A stretch of 64,000 bases of DNA from a bacterium. Lineage in GTDB: Bacteria > CLD3 > SB21. Below, piece after piece: positions 42,601 through 50,112 of this stretch; the first letter of the stretch is position 1, and each line of letters starts with the position of its first letter. The notes below the pieces were generated by a model, which did no database searches, had not been told where the DNA came from, and saw nothing but the letters and a program-made list of their open reading frames with translations. The stretch spans positions 31,793-95,792 of the forward strand of contig WBUR01000010.1 of NCBI GenBank assembly GCA_008933615.1, read 5' to 3'. The position numbers were made by a program, and so were the translations under genes.

Positions 42601-42794
42601 TGAAGAAGAACCTTGGTCAATATCTTTTGATGGATGCGGGCTCGGGATTTTATTACCAAATGCCCATACCTTCCTGGATAGGCAATTACAAATTAAAATG
42701 CGATTTCCCGTTGTGGGTGAATAAGCCTGAACGAAACGGCAAAAGCCGCCGGATTGCTTTCCGATGGCTGGTTGGACTGGCCAATGAGTTCTAA
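39657..42794 (+). CDS. M1-family zinc aminopeptidase fused to a probable outer-membrane beta-barrel
   Basis: About 1045 residues. The start is placed at TTG 39657, just after the upstream terminator, because it gives a good signal peptide (RQFLLTGAAALVPVLVTPVF); a GTG at 39606 would overlap the terminator. The N-terminal ~600 residues are an M1 peptidase: GGMEYPNIVF (exopeptidase motif) and HEMVHNWFYG with the third ligand Glu in EGWLDEGVTSYYT. The C-terminal ~400 residues are amphipathic strands (GYQFNGKWATDEHKVKAGVY, YMSMGSYRLEG) ending in RWLVGLANEF, a terminal Phe as in outer-membrane barrels. So the peptidase may be presented at the cell surface or in the periplasm on a barrel. Start uncertain. 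Confidence 0.85.
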   Translation: MRQFLLTGAAALVPVLVTPVFLISQTYKPSWQQKIHYLIDAELDVKQRIVNGKQRIVYTNNSPDTLRVLYLNVYANAFKKNSFMESYQIERNQFEGGSIISYLNERYLGFNKVRDIRDEDYGFLDFSIDDTILKIILEKPILPGTAQTFYLDFELKIPFLLRRMGWRNREGIEFSMAQWYPKVCVYDQKGWHTNYYLGREFYGEFATFDVSITLPEEYIVGASGSLRNATDIHEMMKRSGETTGQDRLVITWDSSAESGPSGNMELESLLAEFDDLMKEKQIETKRRTWLYHAENVHDFAWCADPDYIYESVEHEGVRIHLLYQPDVAEKWKEMKTWTSRILSYMNDHVGKYPYTDFTIAQAGDGGMEYPNIVFITGDRDKKSLASVTAHEMVHNWFYGMVANNETLEGWLDEGVTSYYTTRLMEHLFGRYANIDYDSRFKQKWFPKEDARIATYMGLDMWIKQGYEEKVLQHSDFFQSDRSHLYSVYYKGEIFMFVLEYYFGRERLDELIRKFFAEWHLHHVYTEDMQRYFEMESGIELDWLFEEWLNTTDVCDYGIKNSGGRWLENKKSYEADIILTRRGRIEMPVDVTVTLVNDSSLTYRIPAHSDDPDIWGAERKPVWNKVSSEYLLYLELPDAVKFVEIDTTLLLPDIHRMNNRTGLLPKTEWHFQMPVGRLATLNTYVIEHRPSLWYNAADVLRTGYQFNGKWATDEHKVKAGVYYGIDSRKVDFEFNYSTPLYKWGRQLYMSMGSYRLEGRAENRISLTKRIYNSTLYRPPINDFSIGFRSSYLFDSHYLPPGIFWDKKHTNVVSLGWTLQTKLYNSPKLKTNFETSTIGSRWQYSKLYMTYRHPLSLVKKYLSATPYVFGGYSTGRVPVQELYYIAGASPRQMFDNKFYRSRGTIPDGLWRNSGSRHVNYDGDGSMSGYADSNLFGSKILVINLDLNYRNPFKFITQKSIFFLTQFEPYFFYDLGLLWNDDAKLKKNLGQYLLMDAGSGFYYQMPIPSWIGNYKLKCDFPLWVNKPERNGKSRRIAFRWLVGLANEF

Positions 42795-42841
42795 TTAGAG
42801 ACCATTAGAGCTAAATATTATTTAAAATTAAACGAGAATAT

Positions 42842-43039
42842 ATGCAGCCTATTACGCGCTTTGAGATTAGATTTTTTAGGACGTTAGTCTCAATTTGGCA
42901 AAAAAAAATCTCATTAATGTACTGGTGCCGTAATTGTAATAGCGAAAACAAAGTTTTTTTCCATTATAAAGAACAATACCCCCAATATATATGTAATCGG
43001 TGCGAGACAAAAAACGTGATAAATCTTAAATATCAATGA
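42842..43039 (+). CDS. Small zinc-ribbon-like protein (uncertain)
   Basis: A 65-residue reading frame with a CxxC-x17-CxxC pattern (YWCRNCNSENK and YICNRCETKN) typical of a zinc ribbon. An internal ATG (42917) would give a 40-residue protein that is nearly all ribbon. There is no clear Shine-Dalgarno at either start. The compact Cys spacing argues for a real gene; size and lack of RBS argue against. Confidence 0.4.
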   Translation: MQPITRFEIRFFRTLVSIWQKKISLMYWCRNCNSENKVFFHYKEQYPQYICNRCETKNVINLKYQ

Positions 43040-43189
43040 ATTTGCATTATTTTTATTGACATTATATTTTTTATTAGTTAGATTTATAACAGATAATCAA
43101 TTTTGTTAGTAAACGTCTGTAATCGTTCAAGTTTGTCCACATTACAAATATTTTTTTAACATAATCAAGTTACACTGTAAGGAGGTCAC

Positions 43190-43462
43190 ATGAAGTGGTT
43201 AAATTCTAAAACCCTTTTGGTATTATTTGCAATGGTTCTGGTTTCCAGTTGTACAAGTTATGCGTCCAAAGAGGAAGTTCAGCAATTGGACGAAAAAAGG
43301 GCAAGTGTCAAGGCAATGGAGAATAAGGTAGTTGAACTGACCAATGAAAAGAAAAAAGCGGATCAAGAGCTTCAGCAGAAAAAACAGAAATTAGATCAGG
43401 TCAAGAAAGACAAAGAAGAAGTGTTAAAACGCCTCGAAGCCATAGAAAAAGCCAACAAGTAA
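43190..43462 (+). CDS. Small coiled-coil lipoprotein
   Basis: A 90-residue exported protein: signal peptide ending in a lipobox (VSSC, C21) and a single long heptad coiled coil (VQQLDEKRASVKAMENKVVE, then LDQVKKDKEEVLKRLEAIEK). It resembles Lpp-type or Pal-associated small lipoproteins that link outer membrane and peptidoglycan; identity is by shape only. RBS AAGGAGGT. It is 52 bp before a LysM protein, so the two probably act together at the cell wall. Confidence 0.75.
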   Translation: MKWLNSKTLLVLFAMVLVSSCTSYASKEEVQQLDEKRASVKAMENKVVELTNEKKKADQELQQKKQKLDQVKKDKEEVLKRLEAIEKANK

Positions 43463-43514
43463 ATCTATAATACAGTCTACGACTATGATTTTATATTTTA
43501 AGAGGAGAATACAA

Positions 43515-44360
43515 ATGAATTTAGCTAAGGTACTCATGTTGGGCTTGTCGTTCATTCTTTTCACGACGGTTCTTCAGGCGCAGGAAGAGAAAATGAAAAA
43601 GGAAGACTGGACCAACAGCATTAACACATTGACCCAGCAGCAAACAGCTCATCAGATCAAGATAGACAGTTTGAATAAAGCAATTACTGGCGTCAAGGAA
43701 GAGGGCGCTAAAGTTGACGCCGAGACAGAAGCCGTTTGGAATGAAATTTACGCCGCTGTGGGAACCGATAAAGCCGGGGTGGATGCGATGAAGAAACAAT
43801 GCTCTGATCTTGAAGCACGTATCACCGAACAATCAAAGTTGAGCGATGAAGCGTTGAGCAAAAAAGTGGCTGAGCTTGAGGCTTTAAAAGCTGAGGTTGA
43901 AGCACTTAAGAAGGATAAACGTTACGCATTAACTGAAATCTATAATAAAGTTAATGACCTGACCAATCGCTGCGATCAATTGATCTCACGAGGCAAAAAT
44001 TATACACCTCCCAAACCGCGTCACGACAGTTATTCGGTTGTCATCGGCGATTTTCTCTGGAGAATTTCCGGTAAGAAAGAAGTGTATTCCGATCCGTTCC
44101 AGTGGATGAAGATCTATTCCGCAAACCGTGATCAGATTAGAAACCCCGACCTTATTTATCCGGCACAGACCTTTGTTATTCCGCGTGCGCAGGAAGCAAA
44201 TGAATATTGGGTCCAACGCGGCGATAATCTGAAAACCATTTCCCAAAGCGTATACGGCTCGCCATCGGATTGGGTAAAGATCTATAACGCGAATAAGAGC
44301 ATTATCGGAGAAGATTCAAATACTATTTATCCTCATACGATTTTAATTATTCCGAAATAA
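43515..44360 (+). CDS. Exported coiled-coil protein with two LysM domains
   Basis: A 281-residue protein from ATG 43515 (AGAGGAG eight bases before). It has a signal peptide (ending VLQAQ), a coiled coil (about 30-150) and two LysM-type peptidoglycan-binding modules at the C-terminus: SYSVVIGDFLWRISGKKEVY with FQWMKIYSANRDQI, and YWVQRGDNLKTISQSVYGS with DWVKIYNANKSIIG. It should sit in the periplasm bound to peptidoglycan, maybe linked to the small lipoprotein upstream through coiled coils. Closed by a strong terminator. Confidence 0.85.
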   Translation: MNLAKVLMLGLSFILFTTVLQAQEEKMKKEDWTNSINTLTQQQTAHQIKIDSLNKAITGVKEEGAKVDAETEAVWNEIYAAVGTDKAGVDAMKKQCSDLEARITEQSKLSDEALSKKVAELEALKAEVEALKKDKRYALTEIYNKVNDLTNRCDQLISRGKNYTPPKPRHDSYSVVIGDFLWRISGKKEVYSDPFQWMKIYSANRDQIRNPDLIYPAQTFVIPRAQEANEYWVQRGDNLKTISQSVYGSPSDWVKIYNANKSIIGEDSNTIYPHTILIIPK

Positions 44361-44416
44361 TTAACGGGACCGGTTATCACGATGTGCGTGATAAAGATAG
44401 CGCAAGTTTATTAAGT

Positions 44417-44456
44417 AAAAAGCTCCCGAACACTTTTGTGTTCGGGAGCTTTTTTA
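44417..44456 (+). terminator. Strong intrinsic terminator after the LysM gene
   Basis: AAAAGCTCCCGAACAC (44418-44433) and GTGTTCGGGAGCTTTTT (44438-44454) form a stem of about 16 bp with a 4-base loop, ending in TTTTTT. It separates the LysM gene from phoH. Confidence 0.95.
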
Positions 44457-44474
44457 TTTCAGTAAGGAGTGTAA

Positions 44475-45506
44475 TTGGCTAACGGCGATAAGACGATTAA
44501 AATTCAAGGGGTCAACCCTGTCATACTATTAGGCGCCAATGACAGTCACCTCAGAATTCTTCAGCAGAACTTCAACTCAAAAATCGTTGTTCGTGGTGAT
44601 ACCGTTCATCTCAAAGGCGATAAAGCCGAAGTCGAGCAGATTGAGGAAGTATTCACTGAACTCATATTTTTGTCCCATAAAAAACATCAACTGGATTCTG
44701 TCGATGTAGAGACGGTCATCCGATTGGTAAAATTGGGCAATGATGAGGAAATATCTGAAAAAAAACAGGAGATTCTGCATCCTCACAAGAACCTCAATTC
44801 CGTCGTATTATTTACACACAGGGACTATGTGGAGGTTAAATCTGAGGGACAGGCGGAATACGTTAAGCAGGCTAAGCAAAACGATATTGTTTTTGCAATT
44901 GGACCGGCGGGAACAGGGAAAACGTATTTGGCAGTTGCTATTGCCTTGGCTTCCTTAAAGAATAAGGAAGTAGAGCGAATTGTAATTTCACGGCCGGCAG
45001 TTGAGACCGGCGAAAGCCTCGGCTTTTTACCTGGGGATTTACGCGATAAGATCGATCCGTATTTGCGCCCATTGTATGATGCATTACACGATATGATTCC
45101 AAGCAGTAAATTGCGTACCTATATGGAGCAAGGCGCTATTGAAATTGTTCCACTGGCTTACATGCGCGGGCGTACGCTTAATAATGCGTACGTAATTCTT
45201 GATGAAGCTCAGAATACTACGCCCACTCAGATGAAAATGTTCTTAACGCGGCTCGGAGCGAATTCTAAAGCCATTGTGACAGGCGATGTCACTCAGAGCG
45301 ATCTCCCGAGAAATATAACTTCCGGATTACGGGAAGTTGAAGATATTCTGATGGGGATCGAAGGCATAGCCTTTGTATTCTTCAATAAAAAGGATGTTGT
45401 ACGCCACCGTCTTGTGCGGGAAATTATAGAAGCTTATGATACCTATGACGATACCCAGTCCGTTTCGCCTGGAAAGAATCTTTCTTTGCAGCGTGGTGGG
45501 GACTAA
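44475..45506 (+). CDS. phoH: PhoH-family ATPase
   Basis: A 343-residue PhoH protein, starting with TTG 44475 (RBS AAGGAG). The Walker A FAIGPAGTGKTYLAVAIA and Walker B VILDEAQNTT are conserved, and GEKxxPRNITSGL-type loops (SDLPRNITSGLREVEDILM) follow. The N-terminus contains a KH-like/wHTH segment (about 1-85). PhoH proteins are RNA helicase-like ATPases often paired with YbeY; no YbeY follows here. It lies 33 bp before a thiolase gene. Confidence 0.92.
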   Translation: MANGDKTIKIQGVNPVILLGANDSHLRILQQNFNSKIVVRGDTVHLKGDKAEVEQIEEVFTELIFLSHKKHQLDSVDVETVIRLVKLGNDEEISEKKQEILHPHKNLNSVVLFTHRDYVEVKSEGQAEYVKQAKQNDIVFAIGPAGTGKTYLAVAIALASLKNKEVERIVISRPAVETGESLGFLPGDLRDKIDPYLRPLYDALHDMIPSSKLRTYMEQGAIEIVPLAYMRGRTLNNAYVILDEAQNTTPTQMKMFLTRLGANSKAIVTGDVTQSDLPRNITSGLREVEDILMGIEGIAFVFFNKKDVVRHRLVREIIEAYDTYDDTQSVSPGKNLSLQRGGD

Positions 45507-45539
45507 TATGATTTCAACTAATAAGATAAGGGAATTCAA

Positions 45540-46715
45540 ATGAGAGATGTAGTTATTGTTTCAGCAGCAAGGACGCCTATAGGGTCCTTCCAAGGAAGTT
45601 TAAGTGACGTGACCGCGACCAGATTAGGCGCATTGGTCATAGAGGAAGCTATTAAAAGAGCGGGTATTGATAAATCCATGGTAGATGAAGTGATCATGGG
45701 TAACGTGTTAACCGCCGGAGAAGGACAGGCGCCGGCACGTCAGGCGGCATTGTATGCCGGACTACCCGAGACGGTGACGTGCATGACGATCAATAAAGTA
45801 TGCGGATCCGGATTAAAATCGGTGATGCTTGCCGCGCAAGCAATCATGTGCGGCGATGCAGAAATCATTGTTGCCGGCGGAATGGAAAGCATGTCTAACA
45901 CGCCGTATTTGCTCGACAAAGCCCGAACAGGTTACCGGATGGGGCACGGGCAGGTGCTGGACAGCATGATTAAAGACGGTTTATGGGACGTGTATAATGA
46001 CTATCACATGGGAAATGCCGGCGAATTATGTGCGAAGGAATGTAATATTCCGCGTGACGTTCAGGACGCATTTGCTAAGACCTCGTATGAACGTGCCATC
46101 AAAGCTCAGAAAGACGGCTTATTCAAGGAAGAAATTATCGGTGTCACCATCAAAGGCAAAAAAGCGGACGTAGTTGTAGCAGATGATGAAGAGCCCGGGA
46201 AAGCCAATTTTGAAAAAATGCTGACGTTGAAGCCTGCATTTCAGAAAGACGGTACCATTACCGCAGCAAATGCTTCAAAAATTAATGACGGCGCCGCCGC
46301 TTTAGTCGTGATGTCCAAAGAAAAGGCCGATCAGCTTAAGCTCAAACCTCTGGTGAGGATCGTTGCACAGGCCTCGGCTGCGCGTAAGCCGGAATGGTTT
46401 ACCACAGCGCCGATCGATGCAATTGGCAAAGTCCTTAAGAAAGCAAATCTGAAGGTTGGCGATATTAATCTGTTTGAAATCAATGAAGCCTTTGCGGTAG
46501 TCAGCTTAGCCGCGGCGAATGAACTGCAGATTCCTGCGGAAAAAATGAATGTGCACGGCGGGGCGATTGCTTTAGGCCATCCGATCGGTGCGAGCGGAGC
46601 GCGTATCCTCACTACGCTGCTTTACGCGATGAAACAGCAGAATAAGAAGTTTGGCCTTGCGGCATTATGTATTGGCGGAGGCGAAGCTAGCGCTTTGGTT
46701 GTTGAAAAGATCTAA
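45540..46715 (+). CDS. Acetyl-CoA acetyltransferase (thiolase)
   Basis: A 391-residue thiolase. The nucleophilic Cys is in INKVCGSGLKS, the acid/base His in HGGAIALGHPIGAS and the second Cys in ALCIGGGEASALV. Of AtoB/PhaA type by length and close resemblance (RTPIGSFQGSLSDVTATRLG). It condenses or cleaves acetoacetyl-CoA. A terminator follows at 46762. Another thiolase lies at 57599. Confidence 0.95.
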   Translation: MRDVVIVSAARTPIGSFQGSLSDVTATRLGALVIEEAIKRAGIDKSMVDEVIMGNVLTAGEGQAPARQAALYAGLPETVTCMTINKVCGSGLKSVMLAAQAIMCGDAEIIVAGGMESMSNTPYLLDKARTGYRMGHGQVLDSMIKDGLWDVYNDYHMGNAGELCAKECNIPRDVQDAFAKTSYERAIKAQKDGLFKEEIIGVTIKGKKADVVVADDEEPGKANFEKMLTLKPAFQKDGTITAANASKINDGAAALVVMSKEKADQLKLKPLVRIVAQASAARKPEWFTTAPIDAIGKVLKKANLKVGDINLFEINEAFAVVSLAAANELQIPAEKMNVHGGAIALGHPIGASGARILTTLLYAMKQQNKKFGLAALCIGGGEASALVVEKI

Positions 46716-46761
46716 AGAGAGCTGAACCCGAAGTTAATATCCAAATTGTGGCTGATCATGT

Positions 46762-46795
46762 ATGGCAGAGTCTAAACACTCTGCCATTTGTTTTA
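46762..46795 (+). terminator. Intrinsic terminator of the thiolase gene
   Basis: ATGGCAGAGT (46762-46771) and ACTCTGCCAT (46778-46787) form a 10-bp stem with a 6-base loop, followed by TTGTTTTAT. Confidence 0.88.
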
Positions 46796-46813
46796 TAGGT
46801 TTTCAAAAATCTT

Positions 46814-46862
46814 CAAAAACATGATAGAAGTCATTGTTTAATCAGTTGCTTAAGAGTAAATT
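46814..46862 (+). promoter_or_regulatory. Second copy of the CRP/FNR-type operator, before the ferredoxin-NADP reductase gene
   Basis: ATGATAGAAGTCAT (46821-46834) lies in a 26-bp block (46814-46839) that matches 15058-15083 in 23 positions. A TTGTTT (46834-46839) and TAAATT (46857-46862) are spaced by 17 bp, as in the first copy, so the centre (46827.5) is again at -41.5 relative to a predicted start at 46869. It supports a real operator shared by the two genes. Confidence 0.6.
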
Positions 46863-46961
46863 GTTCTCGTCAAGAATGCCATTAAGCGAAAGTTAAGGGA
46901 AATCTACGCATAAATAACTCATCTTGACCCGATTTCTATTACTTTCAAAGGAAAATGACTT

Positions 46962-48362
46962 ATGAACGCGCAAATTGGAACTCTGGAGAACCCATTAAGA
47001 ATAGCGATCATTGGATCTGGCCCGTCGGGCTTTTATGCAGCAGATCATCTACAGAAACAAAAAGATCTGATCGTGCAGATCGACATGTTTGACCGCCTGC
47101 CGACGCCGTTTGGTCTTGTCAGAGGCGGTGTGGCGCCGGATCATGCAAAGATCAAATCAGTGACGAAAGTTTATGATAAGATCGCCGCAGACCCTAATTT
47201 TCGGTTTTACGGCAATGTAGAATTCGGTAAGGATTTGACACACGCCGACATGTTAAAATTTTATCACCAGGTCATTTACGCGGTCGGAGCTCAAACAGAT
47301 AAAAAAATGGAAATTCCAGGTGAAGATCTTCCCGGAAGCCACCCGGCTACGGAGTTTGTTGCATGGTATAACGGCCATCCGGATTATCGTGATTATAAAT
47401 TTGATCTGACGCAAGAATGCGCCGTCGTGGTCGGCGTAGGAAACGTTGCCATGGATGTTGCGCGGATTTTAGCGAGCAGTTATGATGAATTGGTTAAGAC
47501 CGATATGGCTGATTATGCATTGGAAGCTTTGAAAAACAGCAAGGTACGTGAAATTTACCTCCTTGGCCGTCGAGGGCCAGCCCAAGCCGCATTCACAAAT
47601 CCGGAGGTCAAAGAACTGGGTGAATTGGAAGAAACGGATGCCATTGCGGATATCAATGAGGTAACGTTGGATCCTCTGAGCAAAGCCGCACTGGAGACCA
47701 ATCCTGACAGCACTATTCAAAAGAATATTGAAATTATGACAGGTTATGCTACCCAATCTCCTAAAGGAAAACCAAAAAGACTATTTATGCGCTTCTTAGT
47801 CTCACCTGTGGAGATTACAGGCAAAGATCGTGTTGAAGCGGTAAAAATAGTTAAGAATGAACTATTCCAGAATAAAGACGGCACTTTACGTCCACGCGCT
47901 ACGGATAAATTTGAAACAATAAAAGCCGGATTAATATTTCGGTCAATAGGTTACAAAGGAGTTGCGCTACCGGATATTCCTTTTCACGATAGCTGGGGCG
48001 TAATTCCAAATAAAGATGGAAGAGTGCATGATCCCAAGAACGATAAGATAGTAGAAGGCGAATACGTTGTAGGCTGGATCAAACGCGGCCCGTCGGGCGT
48101 GATCGGAACCAATAAGCCGGATTCACAGGCAACAGTTAATATGATGCTCGAGGATTTGAAGCAAAACAAATGTTTTTCTCCTGCCCTTCCGAAGCGTGAG
48201 GCTTTGGAAAGTATGCTTTGTGAGAAAAAAGTCAAATTTGTTACTTTCGGCGAATGGCAGAAGTTGGACCGGCTGGAAATACAGAAAGGGCAAGCTCTTG
48301 GGCGCCCGAGGCTAAAATTCACGCGCGTTGAGGAAATGCTCGGAGCGCTCGAAAAAAAATAG
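46962..48362 (+). CDS. Ferredoxin-NADP+ reductase, adrenodoxin reductase type
   Basis: A 466-residue FAD protein of the FprA/adrenodoxin reductase family. FAD is bound by IIGSGPSGFYAADHLQ, NADPH by CAVVVGVGNVAMDVARIL, with FGLVRGGVAPDHAKIKSV and YVVGWIKRGPSGVIGTNKPD conserved. It moves electrons between NADPH and ferredoxin. Two features suggest a link to the 15-26 kb cluster: its putative operator is shared, and the cluster encodes ferredoxin-type and multiheme carriers. RBS AAAGGAAA. Monocistronic, ended by a terminator at 48394. Confidence 0.94.
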   Translation: MNAQIGTLENPLRIAIIGSGPSGFYAADHLQKQKDLIVQIDMFDRLPTPFGLVRGGVAPDHAKIKSVTKVYDKIAADPNFRFYGNVEFGKDLTHADMLKFYHQVIYAVGAQTDKKMEIPGEDLPGSHPATEFVAWYNGHPDYRDYKFDLTQECAVVVGVGNVAMDVARILASSYDELVKTDMADYALEALKNSKVREIYLLGRRGPAQAAFTNPEVKELGELEETDAIADINEVTLDPLSKAALETNPDSTIQKNIEIMTGYATQSPKGKPKRLFMRFLVSPVEITGKDRVEAVKIVKNELFQNKDGTLRPRATDKFETIKAGLIFRSIGYKGVALPDIPFHDSWGVIPNKDGRVHDPKNDKIVEGEYVVGWIKRGPSGVIGTNKPDSQATVNMMLEDLKQNKCFSPALPKREALESMLCEKKVKFVTFGEWQKLDRLEIQKGQALGRPRLKFTRVEEMLGALEKK

Positions 48363-48393
48363 TCATCTTTTATTTCCAAAATATTCTATACAT

Positions 48394-48432
48394 TAGGCCT
48401 GTCTCAGATCGGGGACAGGCCTATTATTTTAT
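48394..48432 (+). terminator. Intrinsic terminator of the reductase gene
   Basis: TAGGCCTGTC (48394-48403) and GACAGGCCTA (48414-48423) form a 10-bp perfect stem around TCAGATCGGG, followed by a T-rich TTATTTTATT. Confidence 0.85.
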
Positions 48433-48451
48433 TATTTAGAGAGGTTGACAG

Positions 48452-50104
48452 ATGAACTTATTTAAGCGACTAATTCTTACCGCAGCCTCAGTTATTCTCT
48501 TTTCCTGTTCGACCAATCAAAACGGTTCCACCGTTGTGGTTGCCGTCAAGGCTGATCCTGACCAGATCAATCCCGTTACCCACGTCACCGCTTTTGGGCG
48601 AATTCTGTGTACTGGCATTTTCCCGCGGTTATTGGAATCGGAGTTTGATACCGTTACGGGCATGATTTACTACCAGCCGCTATTAGCGAAACGCTTTGAA
48701 TTTTCTCAAGATCACAAATCCCTTACCTATTTTTTACGCTCGGATATTTTTTGGGATGATGGGCAACGGGTTACAGCCAAAGATATCAAATTTACATTTG
48801 AATTGATCAATCATCCCGATGTTGCCAGTTCAAAAAAAGATCAACTGCAGATGCTGGATATGGACGAAAACGGAAGTCTGGACAAAGCGATCAGAATTGT
48901 CAACGATTCGACCATCACTTTCTATTTTAAGCAGGCAAACCCTCTTCAAATTTACGACACCAATTTGCAGCCGGGTTTTTTGCCCTATCATATATTAAAA
49001 GACGTCAAACCGGCCGATCTGCGAACTCATCCATTTAACTTAAATCCACTGTCCGCCGGACCTTACCGGTTGAGTGTTTGGAAGAAACAGGAGCAGTTGA
49101 TTTACTTATCACGCAAAGAGGAAGCAGGAAAAGTAGATCAGATCGTTTTTCGGGTGATTCCCGAATACACAACGCGTCTAACGGCTCTTAAAACCGGCGA
49201 AGTGGACGTGATGTATCCGATCAATCCGCAGGACGTAGCGCAGATCAAGAAAGAAAATCCGGCTATTCGGATCGAAGTGATGAAAGCCCGCTATTATGAT
49301 TATGTAGGGTGGCAGAATATAGATCAAAAAATTTACCACGAAAGTAACGGTGCAATAGTCAAACCACATCCGCTATTCGGGAATAAAAAAGTCCGTAAAG
49401 CGCTGACAGTGGCGATTAATAGACAGGAGATAGTGGAAGGGTTTTTGGGAGAATACGGACAGCAGGCGGTTTCTCCAATTTCTCCCGTTTTCAAATGGGC
49501 AATCAATGATTCGCTCCGACCGCTTCCGTATGATCCTGATTTGGCAAAAAATATTTTGAAACAAGAGGGCTGGTTCGATCATGACGGGGATGGAATTATC
49601 GACCTAGAGGGCCGTAAATTCGAATTTGACATTTATTATGATGCAGGAAATGACCGGCGCGAATTTGCGGCGCTTATCATTCAAAGGAATTTAGAAGCCG
49701 TTGGTATCAAGGTGCGTGTTCAAAGCGTGGAGACCAACGTTTTTTATGATAACGAATTGAAGAAAAATTATGACGCATTCATTTCCGGAATAGGCGTGAC
49801 GTTACAAATTGATCCCACCAGTGAATGGAATTCCAACCTGAAAAAAAACACGTATAACGATGTGTCGTATCAAAATCCGGAAGTTGACAAACTTATTGAA
49901 AAAGGCAAGAGCTATACAAATCCGCTGGATGCGGCGCCAACATGGAAGAAGTTTCAGGCTATTATATACGAAGACCAGCCTGCCACATTCTTATTTTGGA
50001 GGGATGAGATTGTGGGATATAATCAAAGAATCAAGAATACCCATACGACCATATTAGGTGAAATTGATAATTACTGGCTGTGGACAATTGTGCCTGGACA
50101 ATAA
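48452..50104 (+). CDS. Oligopeptide ABC transporter substrate-binding lipoprotein
   Basis: A 550-residue SBP family 5 lipoprotein: lipobox VILFSC (C19), then the type-II solute-binding fold (PLLAKRFEFSQDHKSLTYFL, GPYRLSVWKKQEQLIYLS, VRKALTVAINRQEIVEGFLG). It would bind peptides or other solutes and deliver them to an ABC permease. No permease or ATPase genes are adjacent, so its partners lie elsewhere. Its end is 8 bp from the convergent metH end. Confidence 0.9.
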   Translation: MNLFKRLILTAASVILFSCSTNQNGSTVVVAVKADPDQINPVTHVTAFGRILCTGIFPRLLESEFDTVTGMIYYQPLLAKRFEFSQDHKSLTYFLRSDIFWDDGQRVTAKDIKFTFELINHPDVASSKKDQLQMLDMDENGSLDKAIRIVNDSTITFYFKQANPLQIYDTNLQPGFLPYHILKDVKPADLRTHPFNLNPLSAGPYRLSVWKKQEQLIYLSRKEEAGKVDQIVFRVIPEYTTRLTALKTGEVDVMYPINPQDVAQIKKENPAIRIEVMKARYYDYVGWQNIDQKIYHESNGAIVKPHPLFGNKKVRKALTVAINRQEIVEGFLGEYGQQAVSPISPVFKWAINDSLRPLPYDPDLAKNILKQEGWFDHDGDGIIDLEGRKFEFDIYYDAGNDRREFAALIIQRNLEAVGIKVRVQSVETNVFYDNELKKNYDAFISGIGVTLQIDPTSEWNSNLKKNTYNDVSYQNPEVDKLIEKGKSYTNPLDAAPTWKKFQAIIYEDQPATFLFWRDEIVGYNQRIKNTHTTILGEIDNYWLWTIVPGQ

Positions 50105-50112
50105 GGCATCAA

